Shown here one piece after another: positions 1 through 9,049 of a DNA stretch of 56,699 nt. The stretch lies in NCBI GenBank assembly GCA_964356495.1, contig CAYHHR010000002.1, positions 1 to 56,699 on the forward strand. The letters are read 5' to 3'. The notes under the pieces are model-generated. The model saw nothing but the letters and a program-made list of their open reading frames with translations, was not told the origin of the DNA and ran no database searches. This stretch comes from JAKANM01 sp964356495 (GTDB lineage Bacteria; Patescibacteriota; Patescibacteriia; Magasanikbacterales; GWA2-37-8). Each line of letters opens with the position of its first letter. The first letter of the stretch is position 1. The position numbers and the translations under genes were made by a program.

Positions 1-1
1 G

Positions 2-1351
2 ATGATTGAAAATATTTTGCAGTTTGAAAAAGATTATCCCGGCGCTAAAATTTTTAAACTTGAAACAAATTATCGCTCCAGCCGGGAAATTTTGGAAGTG
101 GCAAACAGTATCATCGAAAATAATCGTGAGCAGTACAAAAAAAGTTTGAAGACGGTCTTGGAAGGTGAGAAGCCCGATCTGTTTCCACAGTTAGACCAGC
201 AGTCCGAGGGACAATTCGTGGCGGAAAAAATCGCGGGGCTGCTCAAGGCCGGCACTTCGCCCTCAGAAATCTCGGTGCTATTCCGGGCCGCTCATCATTC
301 GCAGATGCTTGAAGTTGAGCTTGTCCAACGCGGGATCGAGTATGATTATCGCGGCGGCGTGCGATTTTTCGAGCGCAGCCACATCAAGGATGTGCTGGCA
401 TTTTTGCGTGTTCTAAATAACGTCGCCGATTCGGCCGCCTGGCTGCGCCTCCTCATGCACGAGGAGGGGATCGGGCCAGTCGCAGCGCAGAAAATTATCG
501 AGACGCTTCGCGCTCTGCCATCGGCAAATGTAGTTGTTGACGCGGGTCGTTCCGCGCTTTCCGGCAAGGCGTTGCTTGGTTGGGAAAATTTTGCTATTAT
601 CTGGGGTCAGTTGCTCCAGGCGCCGATCACTGTGCCGAACGAACTCATTCAAACAATTCTGAAATCTTCGTACCGCGATTATCTGGAAACGGAGTTTGTC
701 GACAGTAAAGAGAGAATGCAGGATCTGATGCAGCTCGCAATTTTCGCGGAAAAGTTTGACGACCTTTCGGAATTTCTCGCGAGTACGACGTTGCAGGAAA
801 CGTTCGCTCCTCCGACCTACCTCTCTCCGGCTCTCTCCTCTGCGGAGGCAGAGAGGGATGTTGAACCCTCGCCTCCGCAGAGGAGAGGGCAGGGAGAGGT
901 CTCGCTCACCAAACGGCAGGGTGAGGATTCGGGCAAGGTCGTCCTCTCTACCGTCCATCAGGCCAAAGGTCTCGAATGGGAAGCGGTTTTCATCATCAAT
1001 CTCGCCAACGGTTCGTTTCCGAGCGAGCGTTCGGCGCGCGAACCGAGAGGGCTCGAGGAGGAACGTCGTCTTTTGTATGTGGCAATCACGCGCGCGAAAA
1101 GGAAACTGGTTTTGACTTACCCGATGGCAGGGGGGATGTATGGTGATTTTCTTTCCGGCCCGAGCCGTTTCCTCGACGAGATAAATCCGGATTTTATCAA
1201 CGACCATTCGCTGTTATCCTCGGACGTGACGGTGCTGAATGACCCGTCGGAAGGAGTGGAATATGTGAGCGAAGACCCCGCCTCTTCGGCGGACGGGGCG
1301 CCCAAAAAGTTCAGTCCGGGGAGTTTCCTACGGGATATAAATGATTTGTGA
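2..1351 (+). CDS. uvrD: UvrD/PcrA-family superfamily 1 DNA helicase, C-terminal part (5' end outside window)
   Basis: ATP-dependent 3'-5' DNA helicase of repair and replication restart. Only the C-terminal 449 residues are in the window; the Walker A and DExx motifs lie upstream, so the ATG at position 2 is not the true start. Visible SF1 motifs are NYRSS (residues 23-27), STVHQAKGLEW (about 316-326) and RRLLYVAITRAKR (about 356-368). Two repeat-derived segments interrupt it: a roughly 94-bp inverted doublet (813-906, residues about 271-302), just before the VHQAKGLE motif where relatives have a short linker, and a small palindrome near the C-terminus (1276-1300, read as PASSADGA). The frame stays open through both. 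Family assignment is secure; the exact paralogue (uvrD, pcrA or rep) is not. Confidence 0.93.
   Translation: MIENILQFEKDYPGAKIFKLETNYRSSREILEVANSIIENNREQYKKSLKTVLEGEKPDLFPQLDQQSEGQFVAEKIAGLLKAGTSPSEISVLFRAAHHSQMLEVELVQRGIEYDYRGGVRFFERSHIKDVLAFLRVLNNVADSAAWLRLLMHEEGIGPVAAQKIIETLRALPSANVVVDAGRSALSGKALLGWENFAIIWGQLLQAPITVPNELIQTILKSSYRDYLETEFVDSKERMQDLMQLAIFAEKFDDLSEFLASTTLQETFAPPTYLSPALSSAEAERDVEPSPPQRRGQGEVSLTKRQGEDSGKVVLSTVHQAKGLEWEAVFIINLANGSFPSERSAREPRGLEEERRLLYVAITRAKRKLVLTYPMAGGMYGDFLSGPSRFLDEINPDFINDHSLLSSDVTVLNDPSEGVEYVSEDPASSADGAPKKFSPGSFLRDINDL
813..906. repeat. GC-rich inverted-doublet repeat inside uvrD
   Basis: The segment holds two head-to-head palindromic units, CTCTCCTCTGCGGAGGCAG and its diverged inverse, separated by a TGTTGAACCCTCG core, and ends in GGTCTCGC. 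It closely matches the element in uvrB at 7666-7756; recG carries a single inverted unit at 46357-46401. It is translated in frame and adds about 31 residues compared with ordinary UvrD/PcrA proteins. Confidence 0.85.
1276..1300. repeat. Small palindrome coding the uvrD C-terminal segment
   Basis: CCCCGCCTCTTCGGCGGACGG can fold as a CCGCC/GGCGG hairpin and is read as PASSADGA. It resembles the GCCTC-ATCGGC-GGA palindromes found in the C-termini of rplC and rpsC in this window. Confidence 0.6.
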
Positions 1352-1354
1352 TTG

Positions 1355-1384
1355 TCATTCCCGACCAGGATCGGGAATCCACGA
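1355..1384. repeat. Short palindrome after uvrD
   Basis: TCATTCCCGACCAGGATCGGGAATCCA contains TTCCCGA and TCGGGAA arms. It is a short dispersed-type palindrome just after the uvrD stop. No T-run follows, so it is not a clear intrinsic terminator. Confidence 0.6.
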
Positions 1385-1395
1385 TTGGTTATCAC

Positions 1396-1424
1396 TTGAC
1401 ATATATCTAAAATATAGCTATAAT
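1396..1424 (+). promoter_or_regulatory. Promoter of the toxin-antitoxin operon
   Basis: TTGACA (1396-1401), a 17-bp spacer and TATAAT (1419-1424) match the sigma70 consensus. The AT-rich stretch with TATAGCTATA around the -10 box is palindromic and could be the autoregulatory operator of the antitoxin (inference). The antitoxin ATG lies 35 bp downstream of the -10 box. Confidence 0.85.
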
Positions 1425-1459
1425 ATATACATACTAAATTACTCTTAATTATTTACAAT

Positions 1460-1735
1460 ATGGTCACACAAGTAATTTTCAAAATTGATAAAAAACTTAA
1501 GGACAAAGCAATGGCCAAAGCGCAGGATGAAGGGATTGCGTTTTCATCGGTTCTTAAATTTGCCACCAAGGCCTTTGTGGATGGTGATTTTGAGGTTGGA
1601 ATCAAAATGCATAGCGAACTAAATCCGCGAACCAAAAGGATGCTTGCTCGTGAAATTCAAGAAATAAAGGAGGGGAAAAACATGTCTCCAAGTTTCTCCT
1701 CTGTCGCGGAGATGCGAAAATTTCTAGAAGCGTAG
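1460..1735 (+). CDS. RelB/DinJ-like antitoxin
   Basis: This 91-residue protein begins with a short beta-strand-like segment (TQVIFKIDKKLKDKAMAKA) followed by helical sequence, as in the ribbon-helix-helix N-terminus of RelB/DinJ antitoxins. The C-terminal half (PSFSSVAEMRKFLEA) would be the toxin-binding part. It is followed after 3 bases by a RelE-like toxin gene, the usual antitoxin-toxin order, and is preceded by a consensus promoter. It should bind its own promoter together with the toxin and neutralise it. The assignment rests on fold-like pattern and partner more than on strong sequence motifs. Confidence 0.75.
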   Translation: MVTQVIFKIDKKLKDKAMAKAQDEGIAFSSVLKFATKAFVDGDFEVGIKMHSELNPRTKRMLAREIQEIKEGKNMSPSFSSVAEMRKFLEA

Positions 1736-1738
1736 TTT

Positions 1739-1993
1739 GTGGAGGTGAAATTAAAAAAAAATTTCAAGAAAAAGTTCAGAAAACTTTTGCCAAGGGTACA
1801 GGAACAATTTTACGAACGAGTAGACTTGTTCCGACAAAATAAATTTGATAAGATTTTGAACAATCATTCGGTCGATCCGACTTATCCAAATTGTCGAAGT
1901 TTAAATATCGGTGGCGATTATCGGGCGATTTTTGAAGATCAGGGAGAGGTTGTAATATTTATCACGATTGGGACACATTCTGAGTTGTACTGA
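1739..1993 (+). CDS. RelE/YafQ-type mRNA interferase toxin
   Basis: An 84-residue basic protein with the end motif typical of the RelE/StbE-YafQ group: LNIGGDYRAIFE followed by IGTHSELY. The family cleaves mRNA on the ribosome. The start is GTG at 1739, three bases after the antitoxin stop; a second GTG at 1745 is possible. Such tight coupling to the antitoxin fits a co-translated module. Lysine-rich N-terminus (KLKKNFKKKFRKLL) is consistent with RNA/ribosome binding. Toxicity is inferred from family only. Confidence 0.82.
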   Translation: MEVKLKKNFKKKFRKLLPRVQEQFYERVDLFRQNKFDKILNNHSVDPTYPNCRSLNIGGDYRAIFEDQGEVVIFITIGTHSELY

Positions 1994-1999
1994 CCGATA

Positions 2000-2028
2000 T
2001 TGACAAAAATTTCTACCTTTGGTATTAT
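2000..2028 (+). promoter_or_regulatory. Promoter of rpsL-rpsG-fusA
   Basis: TTGACA (2000-2005), 17 bp, TATTAT (2023-2028). The predicted transcript has a leader of about 170 nt before rpsL. Around 2046-2083 AAAAAACT and AGTTTTTT flank a segment with CTGA/TCAG arms and end in a T-rich run, a weak candidate attenuator. Confidence 0.8.
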
Positions 2029-2093
2029 CATCCCCAGAACGTCAAACAAAAAACTCGTGGCTGAGCATCATCGTTCAGTTTTTTATTTAAAAT

Positions 2094-2132
2094 AAATTGG
2101 AAATTGGAAATTGGGATTTGGAAATTTGAGCA
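2094..2132. repeat. AATTGGAAATT-type repeat in the rpsL leader
   Basis: Iterated AAATTGG/GAAATT words (AAATTGGAAATTGGGATT). A related iteration lies between parA and parB at 33480-33518. It occupies part of the rpsL leader and shows no coding potential. Confidence 0.5.
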
Positions 2133-2204
2133 GCCAAACAAAAGGAAAAACGATAAATTAATAAAAACTAAATATAAAAGATTAGAACTATAATCAATGA
2201 ACGT

Positions 2205-2633
2205 ATGCCTACCCTCAATCAGTTAATTCGAAAGCCGCGCAAGGCCAACACCAGGAAGTCCAAAACGCCGGCTCTCCAGTACTCGGTCGATAATTTACAT
2301 CGCCGTGTCACCAAGTTTCCAAAAGGAAGCGGTTTTAAGCGTGGCGTCTGCACCAAGGTGTATACCACTACTCCAAGAAAACCAAACTCAGCTTTGCGCA
2401 AAGTCGCGAAGGTCCGCCTTTCAAACGGCATGGAAGTTATCGCCTATATTCCCGGCGAAGGTCATAATCTCCAGGAGCACTCCATCGTCCTCATTCGCGG
2501 CGGCCGTGTGAAAGATTTGCCTGGTGTCCGCTACCATATCGTACGCGGTATTTATGATACCCAGGGGATTGCCACTCGCCGACGCGGCCGCAGTCTCTAC
2601 GGCAGCAAGCGCCCGAAAGCAGCTAAGAAATAA
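2205..2633 (+). CDS. rpsL: 30S ribosomal protein S12
   Basis: S12 of the decoding centre, 142 residues. It starts MPTLNQLIRK and carries the conserved segments TTPRKPNSALRKVAKVRLSNG and PGEGHNLQEHS, including the KPNSAL and GHNLQEHS loops near the A site. Its C-terminus is lysine-rich. It is the first gene of the rpsL-rpsG-fusA group under the promoter at 2000-2028. No strong Shine-Dalgarno sequence precedes the ATG. Confidence 0.98.
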   Translation: MPTLNQLIRKPRKANTRKSKTPALQYSVDNLHRRVTKFPKGSGFKRGVCTKVYTTTPRKPNSALRKVAKVRLSNGMEVIAYIPGEGHNLQEHSIVLIRGGRVKDLPGVRYHIVRGIYDTQGIATRRRGRSLYGSKRPKAAKK

Positions 2634-2638
2634 ATTAT

Positions 2639-2722
2639 GATTACGCGGATGCGCTAGAGCGCCACAGATGTCGCAGATGTATCTGTGGTATCGGCGGGCC
2701 TCAAGGCCATCTGCGATATTAC
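2639..2722. repeat. GCAGATGTATCTGYG family repeat, copy 1
   Basis: An 80-bp unit between rpsL and rpsG with GCGCTAGAGCGCC, TCGCAGATGTATCTGTG and GGGCCTCAAGGCC palindromes. The same arrangement occurs at 3215-3300 and 22943-23032, each time between two ribosomal-protein or translation-factor genes in the same orientation. Confidence 0.85.
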
Positions 2723-2736
2723 ATTAACATATATAT

Positions 2737-3213
2737 ATGAGAGGAAAAAAAGCAAAAGTTCGCGTCATTGCGCCAGACCCAAAGTATGGCAATGCGATGA
2801 TCGGCAAATTTATCAATCACGTCATGCAACGCGGTAAGAAATCCGTCGCTATTGAAATAGTTTACCAGGCTCTCGAATCTATCGCCGCTAGCGCCAAGAA
2901 AGACGCGGTAAAAGTTTTCGAAGAGGCTCTCCGCGCCGTCCAACCCCAGCTTGAAATCCGCACCCGCCGCGTCGGTGGCGCCAACTATCAAATCCCGATG
3001 CCGGTCCGAGGCGAACGCCAGAACGCGTTGGCTTTCCGCTGGATTATCGGAGCCGCCCGCGCGAAGAAAGGACAAAAGATGGCCGAGAAATTAGCTACCG
3101 TTTTGCTTGAAGCCAGTCAGGGACTTGGCGACGCCGTGAAGAAGCGCGATGATGTGCATCGCATGGCAGAAGCCAACAAGGCTTTCGCCCACTTCGCAAG
3201 ATTTAGTAAATAA
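2737..3213 (+). CDS. rpsG: 30S ribosomal protein S7
   Basis: S7, 158 residues, nucleates assembly of the 30S head. The conserved signatures are PDPKYGNAMIGKFINHVMQRGKK near the N-terminus, RTRRVGGANYQIPMPV in the middle and a C-terminal KRDDVHRMAEANKAFAHF stretch. It lies downstream of rpsL and upstream of fusA, the classical str order, but both gaps are filled by related dispersed repeats. Confidence 0.98.
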   Translation: MRGKKAKVRVIAPDPKYGNAMIGKFINHVMQRGKKSVAIEIVYQALESIAASAKKDAVKVFEEALRAVQPQLEIRTRRVGGANYQIPMPVRGERQNALAFRWIIGAARAKKGQKMAEKLATVLLEASQGLGDAVKKRDDVHRMAEANKAFAHFARFSK

Positions 3214-3214
3214 G

Positions 3215-3300
3215 ATTATCGCAGATGCGCGCGAGCGCCGCAGATATCGCGGATGTATCAATTGTATCTGCGCGGCCTCAAGGACATCTGCGTGATTAAA
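3215..3300. repeat. GCAGATGTATCTGYG family repeat, copy 2
   Basis: Shares ATCGCAGATGCGC, GAGCGCCGCAGAT, a GGATGTATC segment, GCGGCCTCAAGG and CATCTGCGTGATTA with the copies at 2639-2722 and 22943-23032. Non-coding, between rpsG and fusA. Confidence 0.85.
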
Positions 3301-3338
3301 CTTATTTTCATATATAATCTTCAAAAATTAACTAATGT

Positions 3339-5444
<2,106 letters not shown>

Positions 5445-5456
5445 TCACCTCTCTAG

Positions 5457-5492
5457 AGTTGTCATCCTGAGGGTTTCACCCGAAGGATCTCT
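5457..5492. repeat. Short palindrome after fusA
   Basis: GTCATCCTGAGGGTTTCACCCGAAGGATC: GATCCT/GGATC-like and GGGT/ACCC arms. It belongs to the type of dispersed short palindrome that is frequent in intergenic DNA of many bacteria. No T-run follows directly. Confidence 0.55.
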
Positions 5493-5538
5493 GTTTCATA
5501 AACTTACACTTTTTTTCATCTCAGAAGTGTATAAGTAT

Positions 5539-5567
5539 TTGTACTAATTCTAAAATTGAAGTATAAT
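5539..5567 (+). promoter_or_regulatory. Promoter for a leaderless transcript
   Basis: TTGTAC (5539-5544), 17 bp, TATAAT (5562-5567). The ATG of the next gene at 5574 begins 7 bases after the -10 box, where transcription itself should start, so the mRNA would have essentially no leader. Confidence 0.8.
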
Positions 5568-5573
5568 ATACAT

Positions 5574-5789
5574 ATGTCAGAAATTTTGCTAAAATATGCA
5601 ACTTTTTTGTTCCCAACACCTTCAATGTTAGAGGGGGTCGGACGAATTTTTGATTTTACGAATTCGTTAGAAAAGTATAATTCTAGCAAAGATGAAAATG
5701 AAGCGGATTTAAAAGCGACATATTTAGATTGGAAAGCGGTTGGGCAGGATATGAATTACGCCATCCATTTGTATGGGCAGGAGAAATAA
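5574..5789 (+). CDS. Small protein of unknown function
   Basis: 71 residues starting MSEILLKYATFLFP. The ATG at 5574 is chosen over the upstream TTG at 5556 because the -10 box covers the latter. The N-terminal third is hydrophobic (LLKYATFLFPTPSMLEG), the rest is polar with KDENEADLKATYLDWK. I do not recognise a family. It lies 19 bases ahead of a DUF2335-like membrane protein and they are probably co-transcribed. Confidence 0.7.
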   Translation: MSEILLKYATFLFPTPSMLEGVGRIFDFTNSLEKYNSSKDENEADLKATYLDWKAVGQDMNYAIHLYGQEK

Positions 5790-5808
5790 AAAAAGAAAGT
5801 TTAACATC

Positions 5809-6246
5809 ATGTCACAGCTTCAATCTTCAAAACAATTCCTAAGTTCTCCAAAAGTAAACGCCATTGTAGCTCATCAGGAATACTCTGGCCCATTACCACA
5901 AGCTGAGCAATTTGAACATTATGAGGGAGTGCTAGTGGGATCGGCTAACCGGATTTTAACAATGGCAGAAAAACAAGCAGATCATAGAAGAAAAATTGAA
6001 AAAGTGGCAATATATTGCAGTAATGCAAGATCATTATTAGGTTTATTTGGGGGCTTAATAATAGCACTGGTGGGTCTGGTTGGCGGGGCATTTTTGATCT
6101 ACAAAGGGAAAAGTTTGGAAGGTTTAGGCGCATTTGTAGCAGTTTTAGTTAGTTTGTTAGTGGCTTATTTTAAAGGATTAAATCGTCAAGAAAAAGATCT
6201 CGGAATGAAAAGTGGAGCAATGCTCGGGAAGAGTTCAGGGAAGTAA
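5809..6246 (+). CDS. DUF2335-like small membrane protein
   Basis: 145 residues from the ATG at 5809, which has AGAAAG upstream; an in-frame ATG at 5773 would overlap the previous gene. The segment EYSGPLPQAEQFEHYEGVLVGSANRILTM matches the pattern I know from DUF2335 membrane proteins (EYSGPLPPPE..L..Y....PG...RI..M). A helix with charged residues (AEKQADHRRKIEKV) is followed by two hydrophobic spans, about residues 72-92 and 96-115. Function unknown; an intrinsic terminator follows. Confidence 0.7.
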   Translation: MSQLQSSKQFLSSPKVNAIVAHQEYSGPLPQAEQFEHYEGVLVGSANRILTMAEKQADHRRKIEKVAIYCSNARSLLGLFGGLIIALVGLVGGAFLIYKGKSLEGLGAFVAVLVSLLVAYFKGLNRQEKDLGMKSGAMLGKSSGK

Positions 6247-6262
6247 ATATTTTTTTAAAGAG

Positions 6263-6290
6263 TACCTAGATGCGAGTTAGGTATTTTTTA
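6263..6290 (+). terminator. Intrinsic terminator after the DUF2335-like gene
   Basis: TACCTA and TAGGTA arms around GATGCGAGT form a short hairpin, directly followed by a run of six T. Confidence 0.8.
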
Positions 6291-6299
6291 TTTTAACTA

Positions 6300-6327
6300 T
6301 TGATTTTTTCTCAAAAACTGTTATCTT
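6300..6327 (+). promoter_or_regulatory. Promoter of uvrB, apparently leaderless
   Basis: TTGATT (6300-6305), 16 bp, TATCTT (6322-6327). The uvrB ATG at 6334 lies 7 bases after the -10 box, the same offset as at 5574. Confidence 0.6.
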
Positions 6328-6333
6328 ATACCC

Positions 6334-8577
6334 ATGAAATTCAAACTCCACTCCGACTATCAACCCGCCGGCGATCAGCCGAAAGCAATCGAACAGCTGG
6401 TCGATGGCCTTGAAAAAAATTTGAAACGCCAGACTCTCCTCGGCGTCACCGGTTCCGGAAAAACGTTCACAATCGCGAACGTGATTGAACGTGTCCAAAA
6501 ACCAACGCTCGTCATCGCTCACAACAAAACTCTTGCCGCCCAACTCTGCAATGAGTTTCGGGAATTTTTTCCGAAGAATGCCGTGGAATATTTTGTCAGT
6601 TATTATGATTATTATCAGCCGGAAGCGTACATGCCGAATTCGGATACCTATATCGAAAAGGAAGCGATGATCAACGAGGAAATCGACCGTCTTCGTCATG
6701 CCTGCACACAGGCTCTGCTGACACGCGATGATACGATTATCGTTGCGTCTGTTTCCGCGATTTATGGTCTTGGGTCGCCGTTTGAATATGAAAAAATTGT
6801 TTTGCATTTGCGAAAAGGCCAGGAACTCGATCGCCGCGCGATGCTGGAGCAGTTGATCGCGATGCAATTTGAAAGGACGAACAGCGAACTAAAATGCGGT
6901 TCGTTCCGGATGCGCGGACAAGTTTTCGAGATCATGCCGGTCAACGAGGACGCGATTTATCGTTTTGAAATTTCTGCGAGGATAACGCAGATTGAATTGA
7001 TTGACTCAATCACGCGGATAGTGAAACGCGAGGTAGAGGACGTGTGGTTGTTTCCGGCCAGACATTATGTAGTCGGTGAGGAGGGGAGAAAGCAAGCGTT
7101 TGATCGCATCAATAATGAATTGCAGAATCAGCTGGCGCTTTTCGAAAAGCAGGGCAAAGTTTTGGAATACGAAAGGCTGAAGCGCCGGGTCGCATATGAT
7201 TTGCAAATGATTAAGAACGTCGGTTACTGCAACGGCATTGAAAATTATTCTCGCCACTTCGAAGGCAGGACGGAGGGTGAACCCCCGTTTACGCTGCTCG
7301 ATTATTTTTTGCATAGGACTCAGAGGACGGCAAACCCCACCCAACCTCCCCTTGGAAAGGGGAGGGGGACATTTCTCACCGTCATCGACGAATCACACGT
7401 CACGCTTCCGCAAATTCGCAGTATGTACAACGGTGACAAGGCGCGGAAAGATACTTTGGTGGAGCACGGTTTTCGCTTGCCGAGCGCGCGTGATAATCGC
7501 CCGCTTACTTATACTGAGTTTGATTCCAAAATCGGCCAGGCAGTTTATGTTTCGGCGACGCCGAGCGAGTATGAGATGAAAGTTAGCGAACAAATCGTGG
7601 AGCAAATCGTTCGTCCGACCGGTCTTATCGATCCCGAGGTTATCGTGCGTCCGATTGTTGGGCGAGCGAGACCTCTCTCCGGCTCTCTCCTTTGCGAAGG
7701 AGAGAGGGACGTTGAACCCTCGCCTCCGCAGAGGAGAGGGCAGGGAGAGGTCTCGCTGTCACAAATCGAAGATTTAATCTTGCGCATCGAGGAGCGGGTG
7801 AAAAATAACGAACGCGTACTCGTCACCACTCTCACCAAAAAGATGGCTGAGGATTTGACGGAACATTTGAAAGAGAAAAATCTGAAGGTGGCATACCTCC
7901 ACAGCGATGTTAGTACCCTTGATCGCATTGAGGTTATTATGAATTTGCGCCTCGGTAAAAATGATGTCATCGTCGGGGTGAACCTTCTTCGTGAAGGGCT
8001 CGATATGCCGGAAGTTTCATTGGTGGCGATCCTCGACGCCGACAAGGAAGGATTTTTGCGGAGCGAAACAAGTTTGATTCAGACGATCGGCCGCGCCGCG
8101 CGCAATGTGAACGGGCAAGTTGTTTTGTATGCCGACAATATTACTGGTTCGATGAAAAGAGCGATCGAAGAAACCAATCGTCGCCGCGAAATTCAGATGG
8201 CCTACAACAAAGAGCACGGCATTACTCCGAAGACCATCCAAAAAGCGATCCGAAATATTTTGGAGGAATTTGGAATTTCCGCTGATAAAGCGAAGAATCG
8301 CAGGGCTATCGCTCGGCGCGACCGGCTCGCGACGACTACTGAGCTTGATCTGATTGGCGACGGACGCACGATAAGTGTTATAATAAAAGAAAAGGAGACG
8401 CAGATGAAGCAAGCGGCGCAAGAATTGGATTTCGAATTAGCGGCGATTTTGCGAGATGAGATACGAGAGCTGAGAGCAAGAGAAAAAACGACCGGGGTCA
8501 AAGAATTAAAAAAACAAAAAAATAATTATCATACAGGGGTCGTTATTGGCTCCTCCCCCTCACCAAGGGGGAGTTAG
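6334..8577 (+). CDS. uvrB: Excinuclease ABC subunit B with three repeat-derived segments
   Basis: DNA damage-verifying helicase-like subunit of nucleotide excision repair. Walker A is GVTGSGKT (38-45), the beta-hairpin contains YYDYYQPEAYMP (about 90-101), and helicase motifs ENYSRHF, DESHVTLPQI, YVSATPSEYE and QTIGRAARN follow. A C-terminal UVR motif (FELAAILRDEIREL) binds UvrC. At 747 residues it is about 75 longer than usual. The excess comes from repeats: ANPTQPPLGKGRG (330-346), before DESHVT where relatives have a tight turn; a doublet coding ERDVEPSPPQRRGQGEVSL (about 445-475), after VRPIVG; and a C-terminal SSPSPRGS supplied by the inverted repeat of the DUF559 element. All motifs remain intact, so the enzyme is probably active. 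Confidence 0.97.
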   Translation: MKFKLHSDYQPAGDQPKAIEQLVDGLEKNLKRQTLLGVTGSGKTFTIANVIERVQKPTLVIAHNKTLAAQLCNEFREFFPKNAVEYFVSYYDYYQPEAYMPNSDTYIEKEAMINEEIDRLRHACTQALLTRDDTIIVASVSAIYGLGSPFEYEKIVLHLRKGQELDRRAMLEQLIAMQFERTNSELKCGSFRMRGQVFEIMPVNEDAIYRFEISARITQIELIDSITRIVKREVEDVWLFPARHYVVGEEGRKQAFDRINNELQNQLALFEKQGKVLEYERLKRRVAYDLQMIKNVGYCNGIENYSRHFEGRTEGEPPFTLLDYFLHRTQRTANPTQPPLGKGRGTFLTVIDESHVTLPQIRSMYNGDKARKDTLVEHGFRLPSARDNRPLTYTEFDSKIGQAVYVSATPSEYEMKVSEQIVEQIVRPTGLIDPEVIVRPIVGRARPLSGSLLCEGERDVEPSPPQRRGQGEVSLSQIEDLILRIEERVKNNERVLVTTLTKKMAEDLTEHLKEKNLKVAYLHSDVSTLDRIEVIMNLRLGKNDVIVGVNLLREGLDMPEVSLVAILDADKEGFLRSETSLIQTIGRAARNVNGQVVLYADNITGSMKRAIEETNRRREIQMAYNKEHGITPKTIQKAIRNILEEFGISADKAKNRRAIARRDRLATTTELDLIGDGRTISVIIKEKETQMKQAAQELDFELAAILRDEIRELRAREKTTGVKELKKQKNNYHTGVVIGSSPSPRGS
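7321..7370. repeat. Palindromic repeat (DUF559-element family) inside uvrB
   Basis: CAGAGGACGGCAAACC followed by CTCCCCTTGGAAAGGGGAG. Nearly identical to the recG copy (45735-45784) and to both termini of the DUF559 element (8548-8607 inverted, 8990-9049 direct). In uvrB it is read in the frame giving NPTQPPLGKGRG. Confidence 0.9.
7666..7756. repeat. 91-bp inverted-doublet repeat inside uvrB
   Basis: Begins GCGAGACCTCTC and ends with its inverse GAGAGGTCTCGC. Each half contains a CTCTCC...GGAGAG hairpin and the centre is ACGTTGAACCCTCG. It matches the uvrD insertion (813-906) and a half-element in recG (46357-46401). Confidence 0.9.
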
Positions 8578-9049
8578 AGGGGGTTTGCCTTCCTCTGCCC
8601 TGCCGAGAGTTGCCTGTCGTTCAATCGTTTATGTCCAAAACAAACAATCTCACCGTACAAAAAAATCGCCGTCAGGACTTAAGGAGCAACATGTCTGTAC
8701 CGGAAAAAATATTATGGAAATGGATTAAAAATGAACAACTCGGCTATAAATTTCGTCGACAACATGGTATTAAACAGTTTATTGCGGATTTCTATTGTCC
8801 AATGTTGAGTTTAGTTATTGAAATCGACGGTCGGATTCATGGTGAGGAGCCTATTGCGACAAAAGATAAATATCGGGATAATGTTATGGTTGGACTGGGA
8901 CTAATTGTTAAACGTTATACGGCTACAGAAATAAATAATAATTTAGATTGGGTTTTGAGTGATTTGAAGAATTGTTGTAGCGAACTTGCCTCGGCGCCAC
9001 AGAGGAAGGCAAACCCCACCTACCCTCCCCTTGGAAAGGGGAGGGAGCC
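8548..9049. mobile_element. 502-bp element: DUF559 gene between 60-bp inverted repeats
   Basis: Left repeat 8548-8607 and right repeat 8990-9049 are inverted copies of each other: both start GGCTCC at the outer end, contain a CCCC...GGGG hairpin, then GGGGTTTGCCTTCCTCTG, and end GCCGAG inward. They enclose a single gene for a DUF559 protein. The left repeat contains the uvrB stop codon; the right repeat supplies the C-terminus of the DUF559 protein. Solo copies of the same repeat sit in uvrB and recG. This is the layout of an insertion sequence with derived miniature copies. That the nuclease moves the repeats is inference; no clear target-site duplication is seen. Confidence 0.7.

Noticed and set aside
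413..1207. 264-codon frame on the minus strand opposite uvrD
   Set aside because: The plus-strand frame carries clear helicase motifs; this one has none.
2046..2084. Attenuator or terminator in the rpsL leader
   Set aside because: The arms (AAAAAACT/AGTTTTTT, CTGA/TCAG) do not combine into a continuous stable stem, so it is mentioned only as a weak possibility.
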